Notes: generated from the sequence alone by a model not told the origin. A stretch of DNA of 64,000 bases from Niabella beijingensis (GCF_020034665.1 NZ_JAIQDI010000001.1:2542001-2606000); one strand, 5' to 3'; counted from the first letter of the stretch, positions 1 through 8,710 are shown. Numbers and translations are program-made.

Positions 1-44
1 GTAATTTTAAAGCTTTTATTTGCTTTGTCGTTCATTGTATTCAT
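1..44 (-). CDS. possible 5' end of a gene running off the left edge
   Basis: On the minus strand an ATG at 44 (or a second one at 35) opens a reading frame that stays open to the window edge and would begin MNTMNDKANKSFKI. Only 14 codons are visible, so neither function nor reality can be judged. The 288 bases between this point and the next gene hold no convincing gene and may be its upstream region. Confidence 0.25.
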   Translation of the reverse strand, partial: MNTMNDKANKSFKI

Positions 45-332
45 TTTAGAAATTTTATTTTGTGAAAGAATTTTCACAAATCAAAGGTGCAGTTATTTAT
101 ACGGCAGGTTATTACACACTTGTTCTAAAAAGTTACATCATTCACAGGTAATGGCTTCGGAGAGACTTAATAAAATCATTTATTGTTGCTATCAGAAACG
201 TTCCTGTGCCGGATCTTTTATAAAAGGACAGTAGGTAGATTGCACTTACCTGGCTATAAGCTAAAAAATCAATGAACAGATAAATTTGGCCGCTCATCAT
301 CAACGCCGATTTTTATCGGATACATCTATAAT

Positions 333-1097
333 TCAATCAGCGATTTCCGGAACGATGAAAAAAGGTTTTTTAAATAATAGAATAAACCGGGTGCCTTTTA
401 GTAATTCTGATTCTACTTTTACCTTTACGTGATTAGAAATCAGTATATCGTAAGCAACTGCCAGTCCTAACCCCAGTCCTCCTGGTCTTTTTGTAAAAAA
501 CGGACTGAAAATGTTCTTCAGATCATCTTTAGAAATACCGCAGCCATTATCCTCTATTTGTATTATATATCCCTCATCAATTGTTTTTGTCAAAAGACTT
601 AATTTGCCATTATCTGTGGGCATAGCATCAATTGCGTTGATGATAATATTGGTAATGGCGAGGCACATCTGAGACCTGTTAAGTATAATTGCACAGCGCT
701 GTTTGTCGTAATTTTTATTTACTTTAATCTGCTTTAATAGAATCCTGTCGGCAGTGAGGGCCAGTGCCTCATCTAATAACTTATAAACGGCATTATATTG
801 TTCGGTTGGTTCATCTGTATCCCGGAAATTAAGTAAATTTTTTAGGAGGCCATCAATCCTTTCCGAGCTCCGGTCAATAATATTCAGAAAGGGAATCAAT
901 CGGTCATCAGAAATTCCCGATTTTAAAATATGCAGCGATAGATTGATATTCGTCAATGGGTTCCGGATCTCATGTGCCAATACAGAAATAAACCGTTTAG
1001 GAATGGTTTGTTCCCCCAATGCGGTTGAGGCATTATCCTCAATTGCTGATTTCATTTTTTTAAATTTATATAAATTACTTTTTATTGGTTCAGACAA
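333..1097 (-). CDS. sensor-less histidine kinase
   Basis: Cytoplasmic two-component histidine kinase of 254 residues with no visible sensor or membrane segment. The H box reads LAHEIRNPLTN around residue 42, so the phosphorylated His is present. The N box is NIIINAIDAM, the G1 box is DNGCGIS, and the F/G2 region is FSPFFTKRPGGLGLGLAVAY, so both HisKA and HATPase_c parts look intact. No response regulator is adjacent. It starts with TTG at 1097, seven bases after the end of the small membrane protein gene; an ATG at 1055 is an alternative and would keep all motifs. The pair may form one operon, with the small membrane protein as a possible input partner; that link is inference. Confidence 0.8.
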   Translation of the reverse strand: MSEPIKSNLYKFKKMKSAIEDNASTALGEQTIPKRFISVLAHEIRNPLTNINLSLHILKSGISDDRLIPFLNIIDRSSERIDGLLKNLLNFRDTDEPTEQYNAVYKLLDEALALTADRILLKQIKVNKNYDKQRCAIILNRSQMCLAITNIIINAIDAMPTDNGKLSLLTKTIDEGYIIQIEDNGCGISKDDLKNIFSPFFTKRPGGLGLGLAVAYDILISNHVKVKVESELLKGTRFILLFKKPFFIVPEIAD

Positions 1098-1104
1098 TAC
1101 TGCG

Positions 1105-1392
1105 TTACCGGATGAACTGCATGTTTTTATGATAGTCCAGGACTGTGTGCAGGAGTTTGATTTTATTGGAAATTTTATCCTTTAAGGCATGGTGAAATCT
1201 GATCATCTTTAATTCAACAAGAGCTGATTCGTAATCTTTTATCGCCGCTTCAAAGAGACCTGCATTTTCATTTCTTCTCGCTTCCCTTAAAATTGGGATG
1301 TTATTCTTTCGAAACAAAAAAGAACGAATTAACACAAAACCAATGGGTAATGACATAACAATGATGATTAAATAGCAACAAAACAAATACAC
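1105..1392 (-). CDS. small membrane-anchored protein with TPR-like tail
   Basis: Unrecognised 95-residue protein. An N-terminal hydrophobic stretch (about residues 2-24) is followed by basic residues, giving a single membrane anchor with the rest in the cytoplasm. The segment NENAGLFEAAIKDYESALVE resembles one TPR helix pair. Translation from the GTG at 1392 keeps the membrane segment complete; the ATG at 1356 would shorten it, so the GTG is preferred. It lies directly upstream of the sensor-less histidine kinase in the same direction, which suggests cotranscription. Confidence 0.5.
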   Translation of the reverse strand: MYLFCCYLIIIVMSLPIGFVLIRSFLFRKNNIPILREARRNENAGLFEAAIKDYESALVELKMIRFHHALKDKISNKIKLLHTVLDYHKNMQFIR

Positions 1393-1485
1393 GCAAATAT
1401 CGCTTTATTAAATATCCTATCTCTTACAGCTATTTGCGAAAAGGTTATATAATTCACACATAACCAAATTAAAGAAAATCGTCCG

Positions 1486-2100
1486 CTATAAGTTATCCAG
1501 CATCGACCGCCGTTTATCCTTGAGCTGCTTAAAATGAGAGGGGGTAAGTCCTGTCACCTTTTTGAATTGATTAGACAGATGGGCCACGCTGCTATAATGC
1601 ATCAGATAAGCAATTTCAGTAAGCTTTAGCTCGTTATATACCAGTAATTCTTTTACACGCTCAATTTTATGCGCAATAAAGAATTTTTCGATTGTTATCC
1701 CCTGCACCTCGGAGAAAAGATTAGCCAGGTAGGTATAATTGTAATGCAGCTTATCGCTTAAGTAGCCGGAGAGATTAACAGCCAAGGGGTCTTCTGAATA
1801 ATGAACCAGTTCAATAATGGCATTTTTTATTTTTTGAATCAGTACGCTTTTTTTATCATCCATAAGTTCAAGCCCCGATTTCAATAGCGCTATCTTCAAA
1901 AACTCACGTTGTTCATTGGTGATATTTTCGATAACCTCTATCTCTCCCAACTCTATTAATGCGTAATGCAACCCCAATTTAACAAGTTCATCCTTCACCA
2001 CCATTTTGCAACGGATACAAACCATATTTTTAATATATAATTTCAAAAGAGCGGTGTTGGCGTTAATGCCTTCTGCTGCAAATGTACCTACTATTCCCAT
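1486..2100 (-). CDS. AraC-family regulator with CxxC metal-binding-like N-terminus
   Basis: Transcription regulator of 204 residues. The C-terminal ~100 residues form the AraC double helix-turn-helix, with the typical LTEIAYLMHYSSVAHLSNQF and KKVTGLTPSHFK segments. The N-terminal segment MVCIRCKMVVKDELVKLGL resembles a heavy-metal-associated (HMA) fold with a CxxC pair, a layout found in a group of Bacteroidota AraC proteins. No sugar-binding cupin is present. It may sense a metal or a redox state; that is inference. The gene stands alone, with a 248-base gap to the antiporter gene upstream. Confidence 0.8.
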   Translation of the reverse strand: MGIVGTFAAEGINANTALLKLYIKNMVCIRCKMVVKDELVKLGLHYALIELGEIEVIENITNEQREFLKIALLKSGLELMDDKKSVLIQKIKNAIIELVHYSEDPLAVNLSGYLSDKLHYNYTYLANLFSEVQGITIEKFFIAHKIERVKELLVYNELKLTEIAYLMHYSSVAHLSNQFKKVTGLTPSHFKQLKDKRRSMLDNL

Positions 2101-2348
2101 CCTGATAATTTAAATATCATGCCCGACTTACAATATGCAAGCTAACACAGAGGGTAATCTATGGCAGAAAAGCAGAGTGCTTAAAAACCCTACTGTTCCA
2201 ATCCGAAACACGGGAAACTATCTAAAGCAGTGAGGTGCTGACAGTTATTCTATTGGCAGGTTCAGCGAAGGCTGCATTTTTTAAAAGCCGTGTTAAGTAA
2301 TTATGACGTACGCGAACTCATTCCTGCCCTAGGTTTTAAGAATAACTT

Positions 2349-3950
2349 TCAACGCTTATTTAGCCTGGATTCCTCCAGATCGAGGTTGTTCTCCAGATCT
2401 CTTATCACCTCTTCATCATATAGATTTTCCTCATGTATGCTGTGCAGCCCCAACCTCCGGAGTTGCAATAGCTCAAGCAGAATCTTTTTATTGAGATCCT
2501 GGGCTGAATCCAGGAGGTCTTTTTCGTCTTGTTCTTTACCTGCCGCAGTTGCATTAATAGTTCTGCGAATTTGTTCCATGATGCGTTGTATAGAGCTGTA
2601 TTCCGCCATTTCTGACGAATAATTGGATTCCAGGTATGTGGCCGACTGCCTGGCAAGGCGTAACCGAATGGCATCCATCTGTTCATTTGGGAGAAGGTTC
2701 TCCTTTGCGTCCTCCACCTTAAGAATCCGTAAGAAAACGGGCAGGGTAAGGCCTTGAAAAACCAGCGTTATCAGGATTACCACAAAAGTAATAAACAAGA
2801 TCAGGTTACGGTGTGGAAAACTGCTCCCATTATCCATTGTCAGCGGAATAGTAAGGGCAGCAGCCAGTGAAACTACTCCGCGCATACCGGCCCAGCCAAT
2901 AATAAACGGAAGCTTCCATCCCTGCGTTGGTTCTTTTCTTCTTATGCTGCTGCTCAGGAGACGAGGCAGGAAAAAGGTGAGATAAACCAGGATAATTCTG
3001 ATCAATATAACAATGCCACTAATAAGGAGGCCATATCCAATAGCCTCCTTCAGGGAATAACTTCCAAGCCCTTCCACGATCATAGGCAGTTCCAGACCAA
3101 TGAGGATAAAGACAAAGCCATTCAGCAAAAAAACCAATATATTCCATACCTCCTTATTTTGAAGTCGTGTACGGTAATTAAGAAAATCCTTTGCGTGGGA
3201 AGACAGATACAGTCCTCCGCTAACTACAGCAAGTACCCCGGACCAGTGAAATTCTTCTGCAATAACGTACATCAGGTATGGAGCAATAATAGTTATGGGG
3301 GTAGTCATACGGGATGATTTTGCCCATGAACGAAGTATCCAGAACAGTAAATAGGCCACAACAAGCCCTACAGCAACGCCCATAAATGCAAGCACTGCAA
3401 AATCGATTGTCGCTTTTCTAAAAACAAACTGATTGGTCAGTATGGCAACTGTTGCGAACCTGAAAACAGTTAGAGAAGCTGCATCATTTACAAGGCTTTC
3501 TCCTTCCAGAATAGTAAGGCCACTCCTCGGCATTTTCATTCCCTTTAATATAGAAGTAGCTGCTACGGCGTCCGGAGGCGAGATAATGCCACCTAGCAAA
3601 AAACCCAACGCGAGCGTAAAATCAGGGATGATCATTATGGATAAATAAGCAACGGCCAGAGATGTGGAAAACACCAGGCCAAACCCCATCGAGAAAATGG
3701 AACGCTTCCAGGTCAGAAAACTCCTCCAGGAAGTATTCCAGGCTGCTTCAAAAAGCAACGGAGGTAGAAATATCAGGAAGACGATATCGGGATCAATATT
3801 GACATTAGGAATGCCCGGCACAAAAGAAATACTAAGGCCGCCAATTACTAGAAAAATAGGATAGGACATCTTCACCCGCTCACTTAAAAGATATAACAGC
3901 ACCATAAAAAAGAACAGAACCAGGACAATCAGAAGATTTTGATGAACCAT
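2349..3950 (-). CDS. Na+/H+ antiporter, CPA1 (NhaP/NHE) family
   Basis: Inner-membrane sodium/proton exchanger of 533 residues. About 12 hydrophobic segments fill the first ~410 residues, and a charged cytoplasmic tail of ~120 residues follows. The motif GESLVNDAASL is the conserved ND pair of CPA1 exchangers, and FLPPLLFEAAW in the third membrane segment is also typical. The C-terminal tail is rich in Glu, Asp and Arg and probably regulatory. The gene is divergent from the RRM gene at 4289 and separated from it by 338 bases. The ATG at 3950 starts directly before the first membrane segment. Substrate choice between Na+ and K+ cannot be read from the sequence. Confidence 0.9.
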   Translation of the reverse strand: MVHQNLLIVLVLFFFMVLLYLLSERVKMSYPIFLVIGGLSISFVPGIPNVNIDPDIVFLIFLPPLLFEAAWNTSWRSFLTWKRSIFSMGFGLVFSTSLAVAYLSIMIIPDFTLALGFLLGGIISPPDAVAATSILKGMKMPRSGLTILEGESLVNDAASLTVFRFATVAILTNQFVFRKATIDFAVLAFMGVAVGLVVAYLLFWILRSWAKSSRMTTPITIIAPYLMYVIAEEFHWSGVLAVVSGGLYLSSHAKDFLNYRTRLQNKEVWNILVFLLNGFVFILIGLELPMIVEGLGSYSLKEAIGYGLLISGIVILIRIILVYLTFFLPRLLSSSIRRKEPTQGWKLPFIIGWAGMRGVVSLAAALTIPLTMDNGSSFPHRNLILFITFVVILITLVFQGLTLPVFLRILKVEDAKENLLPNEQMDAIRLRLARQSATYLESNYSSEMAEYSSIQRIMEQIRRTINATAAGKEQDEKDLLDSAQDLNKKILLELLQLRRLGLHSIHEENLYDEEVIRDLENNLDLEESRLNKR

Positions 3951-4288
3951 CCTTTAAAGGTACACATATACCTTTTCCGGCTTCTGCTTATTTGTGAAAG
4001 GCTTAGGATCAGCAATTAACAGGCAGTTGAAATTTGTTACATTCAATAGCCGACCTAATAACACAATAAAAGTGCATTACGGGCGCATGAGCCCTATATC
4101 GTTAGCTGATAAAATAAATTAGTTGTTACACCCGAAATGTATTACCTTCATAAAGTATACGGGCATAAATACGCCACCATCTAGGATAAGATCAGTTACA
4201 ATATCTATTACACAATAGTTTTTATTTCTCCTCTCCTCTTTTTTGCCGCTTTCATTTTGCCTCATTTTTAACAAAAATATTTATTACA
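3951..4288. promoter_or_regulatory. divergent intergenic region between antiporter and RRM genes
   Basis: This 338-base AT-rich stretch holds no gene. It must contain the promoters for the antiporter (leftward) and the RRM gene (rightward). The last 30 bases are an exact copy of the sequence in front of the other RRM gene and are listed separately. No clear promoter match was found. Confidence 0.5.
4259..4288 (+). promoter_or_regulatory. 30-base leader shared by the two RRM genes
   Basis: The 30 bases directly before the ATG at 4289 are identical to the 30 bases before the RRM gene start at 6941 on the minus strand. Identity continues into the first codons. The element is AT-rich, starts GCCTCATTTTTAAC and ends TTATTACA just before the ATG. 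Conservation outside the coding region between diverged paralogs suggests a translation or cold-shock control element. Confidence 0.6.
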
Positions 4289-4558
4289 ATGAACATGTAT
4301 GTTTCTAATCTGGGGTTTTATGCCTCAGACGATGATTTACGCGAACTTTTCAGACCTTTTGGTCAGGTGTCCTCAGCAAAAGTAATCATGGACAGGGCCA
4401 CTGGTAAGAGCCGGGGCTTCGGTTTCGTGGAAATGGGTTCTTTAGGGGATGCCGCTTTAGCAATGAGAGAACTGGACGGAAAGGATGTTGAAGGCCGCAG
4501 GATCAACGTTTCTGCTGCTAATCAAAGAGAAGACCGGTCTGATAAAAGAAGGTGGTAG
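4289..4558 (+). CDS. RNA-binding protein with one RRM domain
   Basis: Small cytoplasmic RNA-binding protein of 89 residues made of a single RNA recognition motif. RNP2 is MYVSNL at the N-terminus, and RNP1 is KSRGFGFVEM around residues 46-55. A short charged tail (QREDRSDKRRW) follows. Such one-domain RRM proteins in Bacteroidota and cyanobacteria are often linked to cold response and probably act as RNA chaperones. It shares its leader with the paralog at 6699-6941 and is followed by a strong terminator, so it is probably monocistronic. Confidence 0.92.
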   Translation: MNMYVSNLGFYASDDDLRELFRPFGQVSSAKVIMDRATGKSRGFGFVEMGSLGDAALAMRELDGKDVEGRRINVSAANQREDRSDKRRW

Positions 4559-4567
4559 ATAACCAAT

Positions 4568-4597
4568 ATAAGGGGGAGATTGGCCCCCTTATTTTTA
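4568..4597 (+). terminator. rho-independent terminator of the first RRM gene
   Basis: A perfect 9-bp stem, ATAAGGGGG against CCCCCTTAT, closes a 7-base loop at 4577-4583 and is followed by five T. It begins ten bases after the RRM stop codon. Confidence 0.9.
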
Positions 4598-4770
4598 TAT
4601 AAAAAAAATTTGACTAATGACAACCGTAATGATTAAAGCTTTGGTGTTAATGCTACATTAGTGTTTGCATAAAACAGTATAGCAGCATTCTATAAGTCAG
4701 GTAAGTGCTCAGAATTTACATCAGATCATTAAAACGGTTTGCCAATCGTTGAGTAACAAAAAATATTCTG

Positions 4771-5832
4771 ATGAAAGTATTATCCGATTTAACAGATCCT
4801 ACTTATACGGACAAGAGCCGGTTTAACTCTTATGAACGATTCTGGCTGGGCTTTATGAACGATAAAAGAGACCTGCCCTTTCTATACCTGCTGACCCGGA
4901 TCCACCTATTTATACTTCCTGTAGCAGTGCTACTGTTTACACCCCTATTAAGCGGATGGATCTGGTGGCTGACAGCCCTTGTTTATTTTTACTTTTCTCA
5001 ATTCTATTTTAAAGGTCGCTTCGGATTGATGTTTCATTGCCTGTGTCACAGGAAAATGTTCAAGCCCGGATATCAGCAAAAAATTCATGGCTACATCAGC
5101 TGGATCATTTGCCCGTTATTCGGGCATACACCAGAAAGCTACTTTAGCCATCACATGGGCATGCATCATGTCGAAAACAATGATGAGGAAGACTCCAGTA
5201 GCACTATGCCCTATCAACGGGATAGCTTAAGGGGCTTTTTACTTTATTTCTTCCACTTTCTTTTTAAAGGTGTAATAGAAACTTTTCAGTATCTATACAC
5301 CCGCAAGCGGAAAAAATTATATACCCGTCTGACAGTAGGAGAATGCAGCTATATCGCTTTTTGTATTGTACTTTGCTTTTTAAATCTGAAAGCAACTCTG
5401 ATCGTGTTTGTATTTCCTTTACTCTTTGCAAGATTGGTTATGATGCTGGGAAACTGGGCGCAACATTCTTTTATCGACAATGAAAATCCCGGAAATATCT
5501 ATACCAATGCTATTAACTGTATCAATACACCATATAATCATACCTGCTGGAATGATGGATATCATATCATACATCACTTAAGGCCGGGAATGCATTACAC
5601 AGAAATGCCGCTGGAATTCTTTAAAAAACAGGATGAGTTCGCCCGTCAAAAAGCCATTATCTTTGACGGAATTCACTATCTCCACGTTTTTTATTACCTA
5701 ATGACGAAGCGGTACGATAAATTGGCCAGGAACCTGGTCAATATCAATAATACATTCGAAACGGAAGCGCAAGCCATTTCCCTGATGAAGAAACGCATTC
5801 AAAAAATCCCGGGAAGACATGCACACATATAA
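4771..5832 (+). CDS. membrane fatty acid desaturase/hydroxylase family protein
   Basis: Integral membrane di-iron enzyme of 353 residues of the fatty acid desaturase superfamily. Three histidine clusters are visible: HCLCHRK (about residue 90), SHHMGMHHVE (about residue 127) and HIIHHLRPGMHYTE (about residue 265). Four or more hydrophobic segments separate them. Substrate is unknown; lipids or carotenoids are possible. It differs from the acyl-CoA-type desaturase at 7658-8404, so the region carries two distinct desaturases. It has its own upstream region of ~170 bases after the RRM terminator and is followed by a small gene 72 bases downstream. Confidence 0.85.
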   Translation: MKVLSDLTDPTYTDKSRFNSYERFWLGFMNDKRDLPFLYLLTRIHLFILPVAVLLFTPLLSGWIWWLTALVYFYFSQFYFKGRFGLMFHCLCHRKMFKPGYQQKIHGYISWIICPLFGHTPESYFSHHMGMHHVENNDEEDSSSTMPYQRDSLRGFLLYFFHFLFKGVIETFQYLYTRKRKKLYTRLTVGECSYIAFCIVLCFLNLKATLIVFVFPLLFARLVMMLGNWAQHSFIDNENPGNIYTNAINCINTPYNHTCWNDGYHIIHHLRPGMHYTEMPLEFFKKQDEFARQKAIIFDGIHYLHVFYYLMTKRYDKLARNLVNINNTFETEAQAISLMKKRIQKIPGRHAHI

Positions 5833-5904
5833 CGTAAAATAAACCATCAGTGGTTTTAATTCATTCCGTGGGGAACAACGACTTTAGAAAATCATATAAA
5901 ACCC

Positions 5905-6123
5905 ATGCGCATTCCGGTTCAATTTGAATTTGAAGGGAAAACAATCTTCGGTGAGCTGAGAAGAAGTAGGAGAATGAATTCCAGACATTATCGACTATAC
6001 GTTAGTAATCGAGAAGTGGGAGAATTTTTTAAGACAGAGCGCTCCGGTTGGCAGTATACAACCAAGCAAGGATATTTTCCGGTAATAGCTATGCAGTTAT
6101 TGACCTATGTGGTTGCCGAATAA
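5905..6123 (+). CDS. small hypothetical protein
   Basis: Unrecognised 72-residue protein, soluble, rich in basic and aromatic residues (for example ELRRSRRMNSRHYRLYVSN). There is no signal peptide or membrane segment. It lies 72 bases downstream of the desaturase gene in the same direction. The compact beta-rich pattern suggests a small folded domain. The codon pattern and clean ATG support a real gene, but its role is unknown. Confidence 0.5.
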   Translation: MRIPVQFEFEGKTIFGELRRSRRMNSRHYRLYVSNREVGEFFKTERSGWQYTTKQGYFPVIAMQLLTYVVAE

Positions 6124-6292
6124 GGCTTCTGAAATTACTTTCGGGCTTCGGCAATAATGAAGTTATCCTGGTTGATTTTAAAAAATCTTGCTTTCTACAT
6201 TATAAGAACACTTTGTTTTTCAACAACGCCTATGTTTCATTATGCAGCAAACACGGAAACAGGAAAGCGCACCTTAATATAACGGACAAATA

Positions 6293-6568
6293 CTAACGAG
6301 GAGTAAAAGCACTCCTCCTGATCCAGTTAAAGGCAGACACTTCACTTTTTGCCATATCCGGCAGGTCCCGTGTGATTGTTTGTTCAATAATCCGGCCTTC
6401 ATACAAGCTCACTGGTCCGGCTAGCGATGCATAGAAATTGATCAGGAAAAGAACCTGGTCTCCATTATTCTTATCAAATCTTCTGCGGGTAGGCTCACCG
6501 CTAAAAGTATGCCGCCCGTTATTCCAGGTATAATGAGTACCTGCCAGGTCTTGTTTTTTGAAATGCAT
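6293..6568 (-). CDS. small hypothetical protein
   Basis: Unrecognised 91-residue protein with several polar and aromatic residues (GTHYTWNNGRHTFSGEPTRR near the N-terminus). There is no signal peptide or membrane segment. It is convergent with the 72-residue gene upstream and followed on the same strand, further right, by the second RRM gene. Function cannot be stated. Confidence 0.45.
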   Translation of the reverse strand: MHFKKQDLAGTHYTWNNGRHTFSGEPTRRRFDKNNGDQVLFLINFYASLAGPVSLYEGRIIEQTITRDLPDMAKSEVSAFNWIRRSAFTPR

Positions 6569-6698
6569 GCTATTTATGAATATTTATTTTAAAAAATAAT
6601 ATGAAACGCGAACTCTTATGTCATGATTACGTAAACAAGACAAAGGTGACTGGCACCTTCTGCCTGTTAATTACCATTTTTGTTTTATCAGTCAGCTC

Positions 6699-6941
6699 CT
6701 ATCTCTCTTTTGCTACGGAAATGGCAATTTTTTTTCCCTTAACCTCTTTGCCATCCAGTGTATGCATGGCCATCGCAGCTTCCGAAGCGGAAGCCATTTC
6801 CACAAATCCAAAGCCCCGGCTTCTGCCGCTGATCTTATCCGTAATTACTTTGGCAGAATATACTGTTCCAAATGGATTAAAAAGCCCACGAAGATCTGCA
6901 TCAGAAATATGAATCCCCAGATTCGAAACATACATGTTCAT
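6699..6941 (-). CDS. RNA-binding protein with one RRM domain (paralog)
   Basis: RRM protein of 80 residues, a close paralog of the protein at 4289-4558. RNP2 is MYVSNL and RNP1 is RSRGFGFVEM. It lacks the longer charged tail of the first copy and ends ISVAKER. The 30 bases before its ATG equal those of the first copy, so both are probably under the same post-transcriptional control. A weak hairpin at 6643-6659 (AAGGTG/CACCTT) could end its transcript. Probable role: RNA chaperone or cold-response factor. Confidence 0.9.
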   Translation of the reverse strand: MNMYVSNLGIHISDADLRGLFNPFGTVYSAKVITDKISGRSRGFGFVEMASASEAAMAMHTLDGKEVKGKKIAISVAKER

Positions 6942-6971
6942 TGTAATAAATATTTTTGTTAAAAATGAGGC
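6942..6971 (-). promoter_or_regulatory. second copy of the RRM leader element
   Basis: Exact copy, on the minus strand, of the 30 bases at 4259-4288, ending directly at the ATG of the second RRM gene. The flanks upstream are only loosely similar (T-rich), so the conserved block is well delimited. Confidence 0.6.
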
Positions 6972-7011
6972 TAAAGAGAAAGAATGAAATAATCAGGAAT
7001 AAAATTTTACG

Positions 7012-7299
7012 CTACATCCACCAAATCCCTTGTGCAACGAGATTGTAGGATTTAATAAACAAATGACTGATATCACCCGGGGAGGAAAAAATCACCCGGC
7101 TATCACTCGGCGTCACTAGCTCTATCATATCATTTTTAAGATTTATAGAACGGATTTCGAAGGCATCCGTATTTTCTTTACATGTCTCATCAAACTGTTC
7201 TTCTGGTGCTCCGTTAGAAGGAAATCTGCGTATGATATCCCCCTTCCGCAGTAAAGCGATCTGTGCTGTTGTTATTTTATTATTGGTCATAGAAATCAT
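7012..7299 (-). CDS. small hypothetical protein
   Basis: Unrecognised soluble protein of about 95 residues when started at the ATG at 7299; a second ATG at 7290 and a TTG at 7344 are alternatives. The segment AQIALLRKGDIIRRFPSNGA and the later beta-rich part are reminiscent of small barrel domains, but no family is recognised. It precedes the RRM gene on the same strand and follows the 76-residue gene, with short gaps, so these small genes may be cotranscribed. Confidence 0.45.
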   Translation of the reverse strand: MISMTNNKITTAQIALLRKGDIIRRFPSNGAPEEQFDETCKENTDAFEIRSINLKNDMIELVTPSDSRVIFSSPGDISHLFIKSYNLVAQGIWWM

Positions 7300-7387
7300 T
7301 TTATCAGGTTGAAAGGGATTATTAAAGCTATAATCAGTAAGCAAGGAGTTAAAGAAGCTCGGTCAAGAAATGCTAAACACACTATCC

Positions 7388-7618
7388 CTAAGCGGAAATA
7401 GCCGCTTTTTTAATGCCGGTAACAATATAGTAGAAAGATCCGCTCCTTAGTTCTTTATACCCTTCCCAATCGTCTAAATGTATAGCAGCTCCGGTTGCCG
7501 CATAGTTGCTTAATAAAGCGATCGCATTGCTGGTAAAACAAATTTTGGCAGATATAATTTCTTTATCTCCGCTGAGAATTGTCAGCCTGCTAGCCGCGTG
7601 AAATTGATTTTTAGACAT
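7388..7618 (-). CDS. small hypothetical protein
   Basis: Unrecognised 76-residue protein starting at a clear ATG (7618). It has mixed helical and strand pattern, no signal peptide, and an acidic-aromatic middle (IHLDDWEGYKELRSGSFYYI). It lies 39 bases downstream of the acyl-CoA desaturase stop on the same strand, so it is probably in the same transcript. Confidence 0.45.
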   Translation of the reverse strand: MSKNQFHAASRLTILSGDKEIISAKICFTSNAIALLSNYAATGAAIHLDDWEGYKELRSGSFYYIVTGIKKAAISA

Positions 7619-7657
7619 AGAAAGTATTTAATTTGTACATAAAACAAGGAAGAGGCA

Positions 7658-8404
7658 TCACGTCTTAAGATGCGTTGTCTTTTTTGAAAAATGTATGATG
7701 CGCAATCGTTTTAATAACAGAATAATAGGATATACCGGATCAATTTCATGCCAGCGGCTGCCAAAATTTACAGAAGAAGGCTTTTTATGATGATTATTGT
7801 GGTACGATTCCCCCAGCATCAGCACATCCACTACTAACAAGTTGCGCGACGTATTTCCGAGTCTGAAATTTATATATCCGTATTTATGGGCGAACCAATT
7901 AACCAGCGCACCATGAAACGCGCCCATCGTAATAACAACAGGGAGCAATAAAAACCACCAGAAAGAAGATGCAAAGATTAAAAAGAAGGATATATATATT
8001 GCCACCCAAAGCAGACGTGACAGTGGAGAGTTTGCCCAGTGGTCAAAACCTCCCCACTCCGGTAAGTTCCTTACGAATCTTGGCTCTACGGGATAACGGT
8101 TGTGTACAATACCTGAGTAAATGGTTCTGGTACGCCACATCATACTGAAAATGTTGGAAGAAAAATTTGGAGAATGCGGATCTTTTTCTGTATCTGTATA
8201 AGCATGATGCATCCGGTGCATGATAGCATACGCCCGTGGGCTCATATATGAAGATCCTTGTGTAATATAGGAAAACAGAAAGAAGAAACGCTCCCAGAAC
8301 TTAGTCATCGTGAATGCTCCATGTGCTGCATACCGGTGCTGAAAAAAGGTTTGGCTGAACAGTGAAAGATACCACAGCGCAACAAAAAAAATTAAAATAG
8401 TCAT
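7658..8404 (-). CDS. acyl-CoA desaturase (delta-9 type family)
   Basis: Integral membrane di-iron desaturase of 248 residues. The three histidine boxes are HRYAAH near the N-terminus, HRMHHAY in the middle and SYHNNHHKKP near the C-terminus, in the order and spacing of acyl-CoA/acyl-lipid delta-9 desaturases. It should introduce a double bond into membrane acyl chains using an electron donor and O2. The ATG at 8404 matches the start usual in the family (hydrophobic segment directly at the N-terminus); a GTG at 8455 would add 17 residues. Its position beside two RRM genes fits a cold or membrane-fluidity role, which is inference. Confidence 0.88.
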   Translation of the reverse strand: MTILIFFVALWYLSLFSQTFFQHRYAAHGAFTMTKFWERFFFLFSYITQGSSYMSPRAYAIMHRMHHAYTDTEKDPHSPNFSSNIFSMMWRTRTIYSGIVHNRYPVEPRFVRNLPEWGGFDHWANSPLSRLLWVAIYISFFLIFASSFWWFLLLPVVITMGAFHGALVNWFAHKYGYINFRLGNTSRNLLVVDVLMLGESYHNNHHKKPSSVNFGSRWHEIDPVYPIILLLKRLRIIHFSKKTTHLKT

Positions 8405-8565
8405 ACTACTATTCGTAAAACAGGAATGCAGAAAACCTTGTTGAAAAAGAGTCACTTTTGAGGAGAAAGGAAGGGAGTGATAACCCGCGAATGTTTAACT
8501 GTATCTGTAACTGTATTAAAGATACGCTTTATTAATGGCATAGTCAAATAATATATTTTCAAAAG

Positions 8566-8710
8566 CCGGCGTAAAGCAATAGATTTGGACTCTTTAAAAA
8601 ATCATTTACGGAACATGAAGGCCAGGTAATTACAGATTGTTCATTACTCAATATTTTGCTGGACAGTTATTTATTTGTGCCTACAGATTTTTGACGTTGC
8701 TTTACGCCGG
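8566..8710. repeat. 14-bp perfect inverted repeat near the mobilization module's left side
   Basis: CCGGCGTAAAGCAA at 8566-8579 recurs as its exact reverse complement at 8697-8710. The two arms are 117 bases apart. The right arm lies inside the last codons of the coiled-coil mobilization gene and the left arm lies in the spacer towards the desaturase. It may mark an element end or a large stem-loop. Confidence 0.5.

Noticed and set aside
25..234. Plus-strand open frame near the left edge
   Set aside because: The composition is that of AT-rich non-coding DNA, with no recognisable domain or convincing start; no support for a gene.
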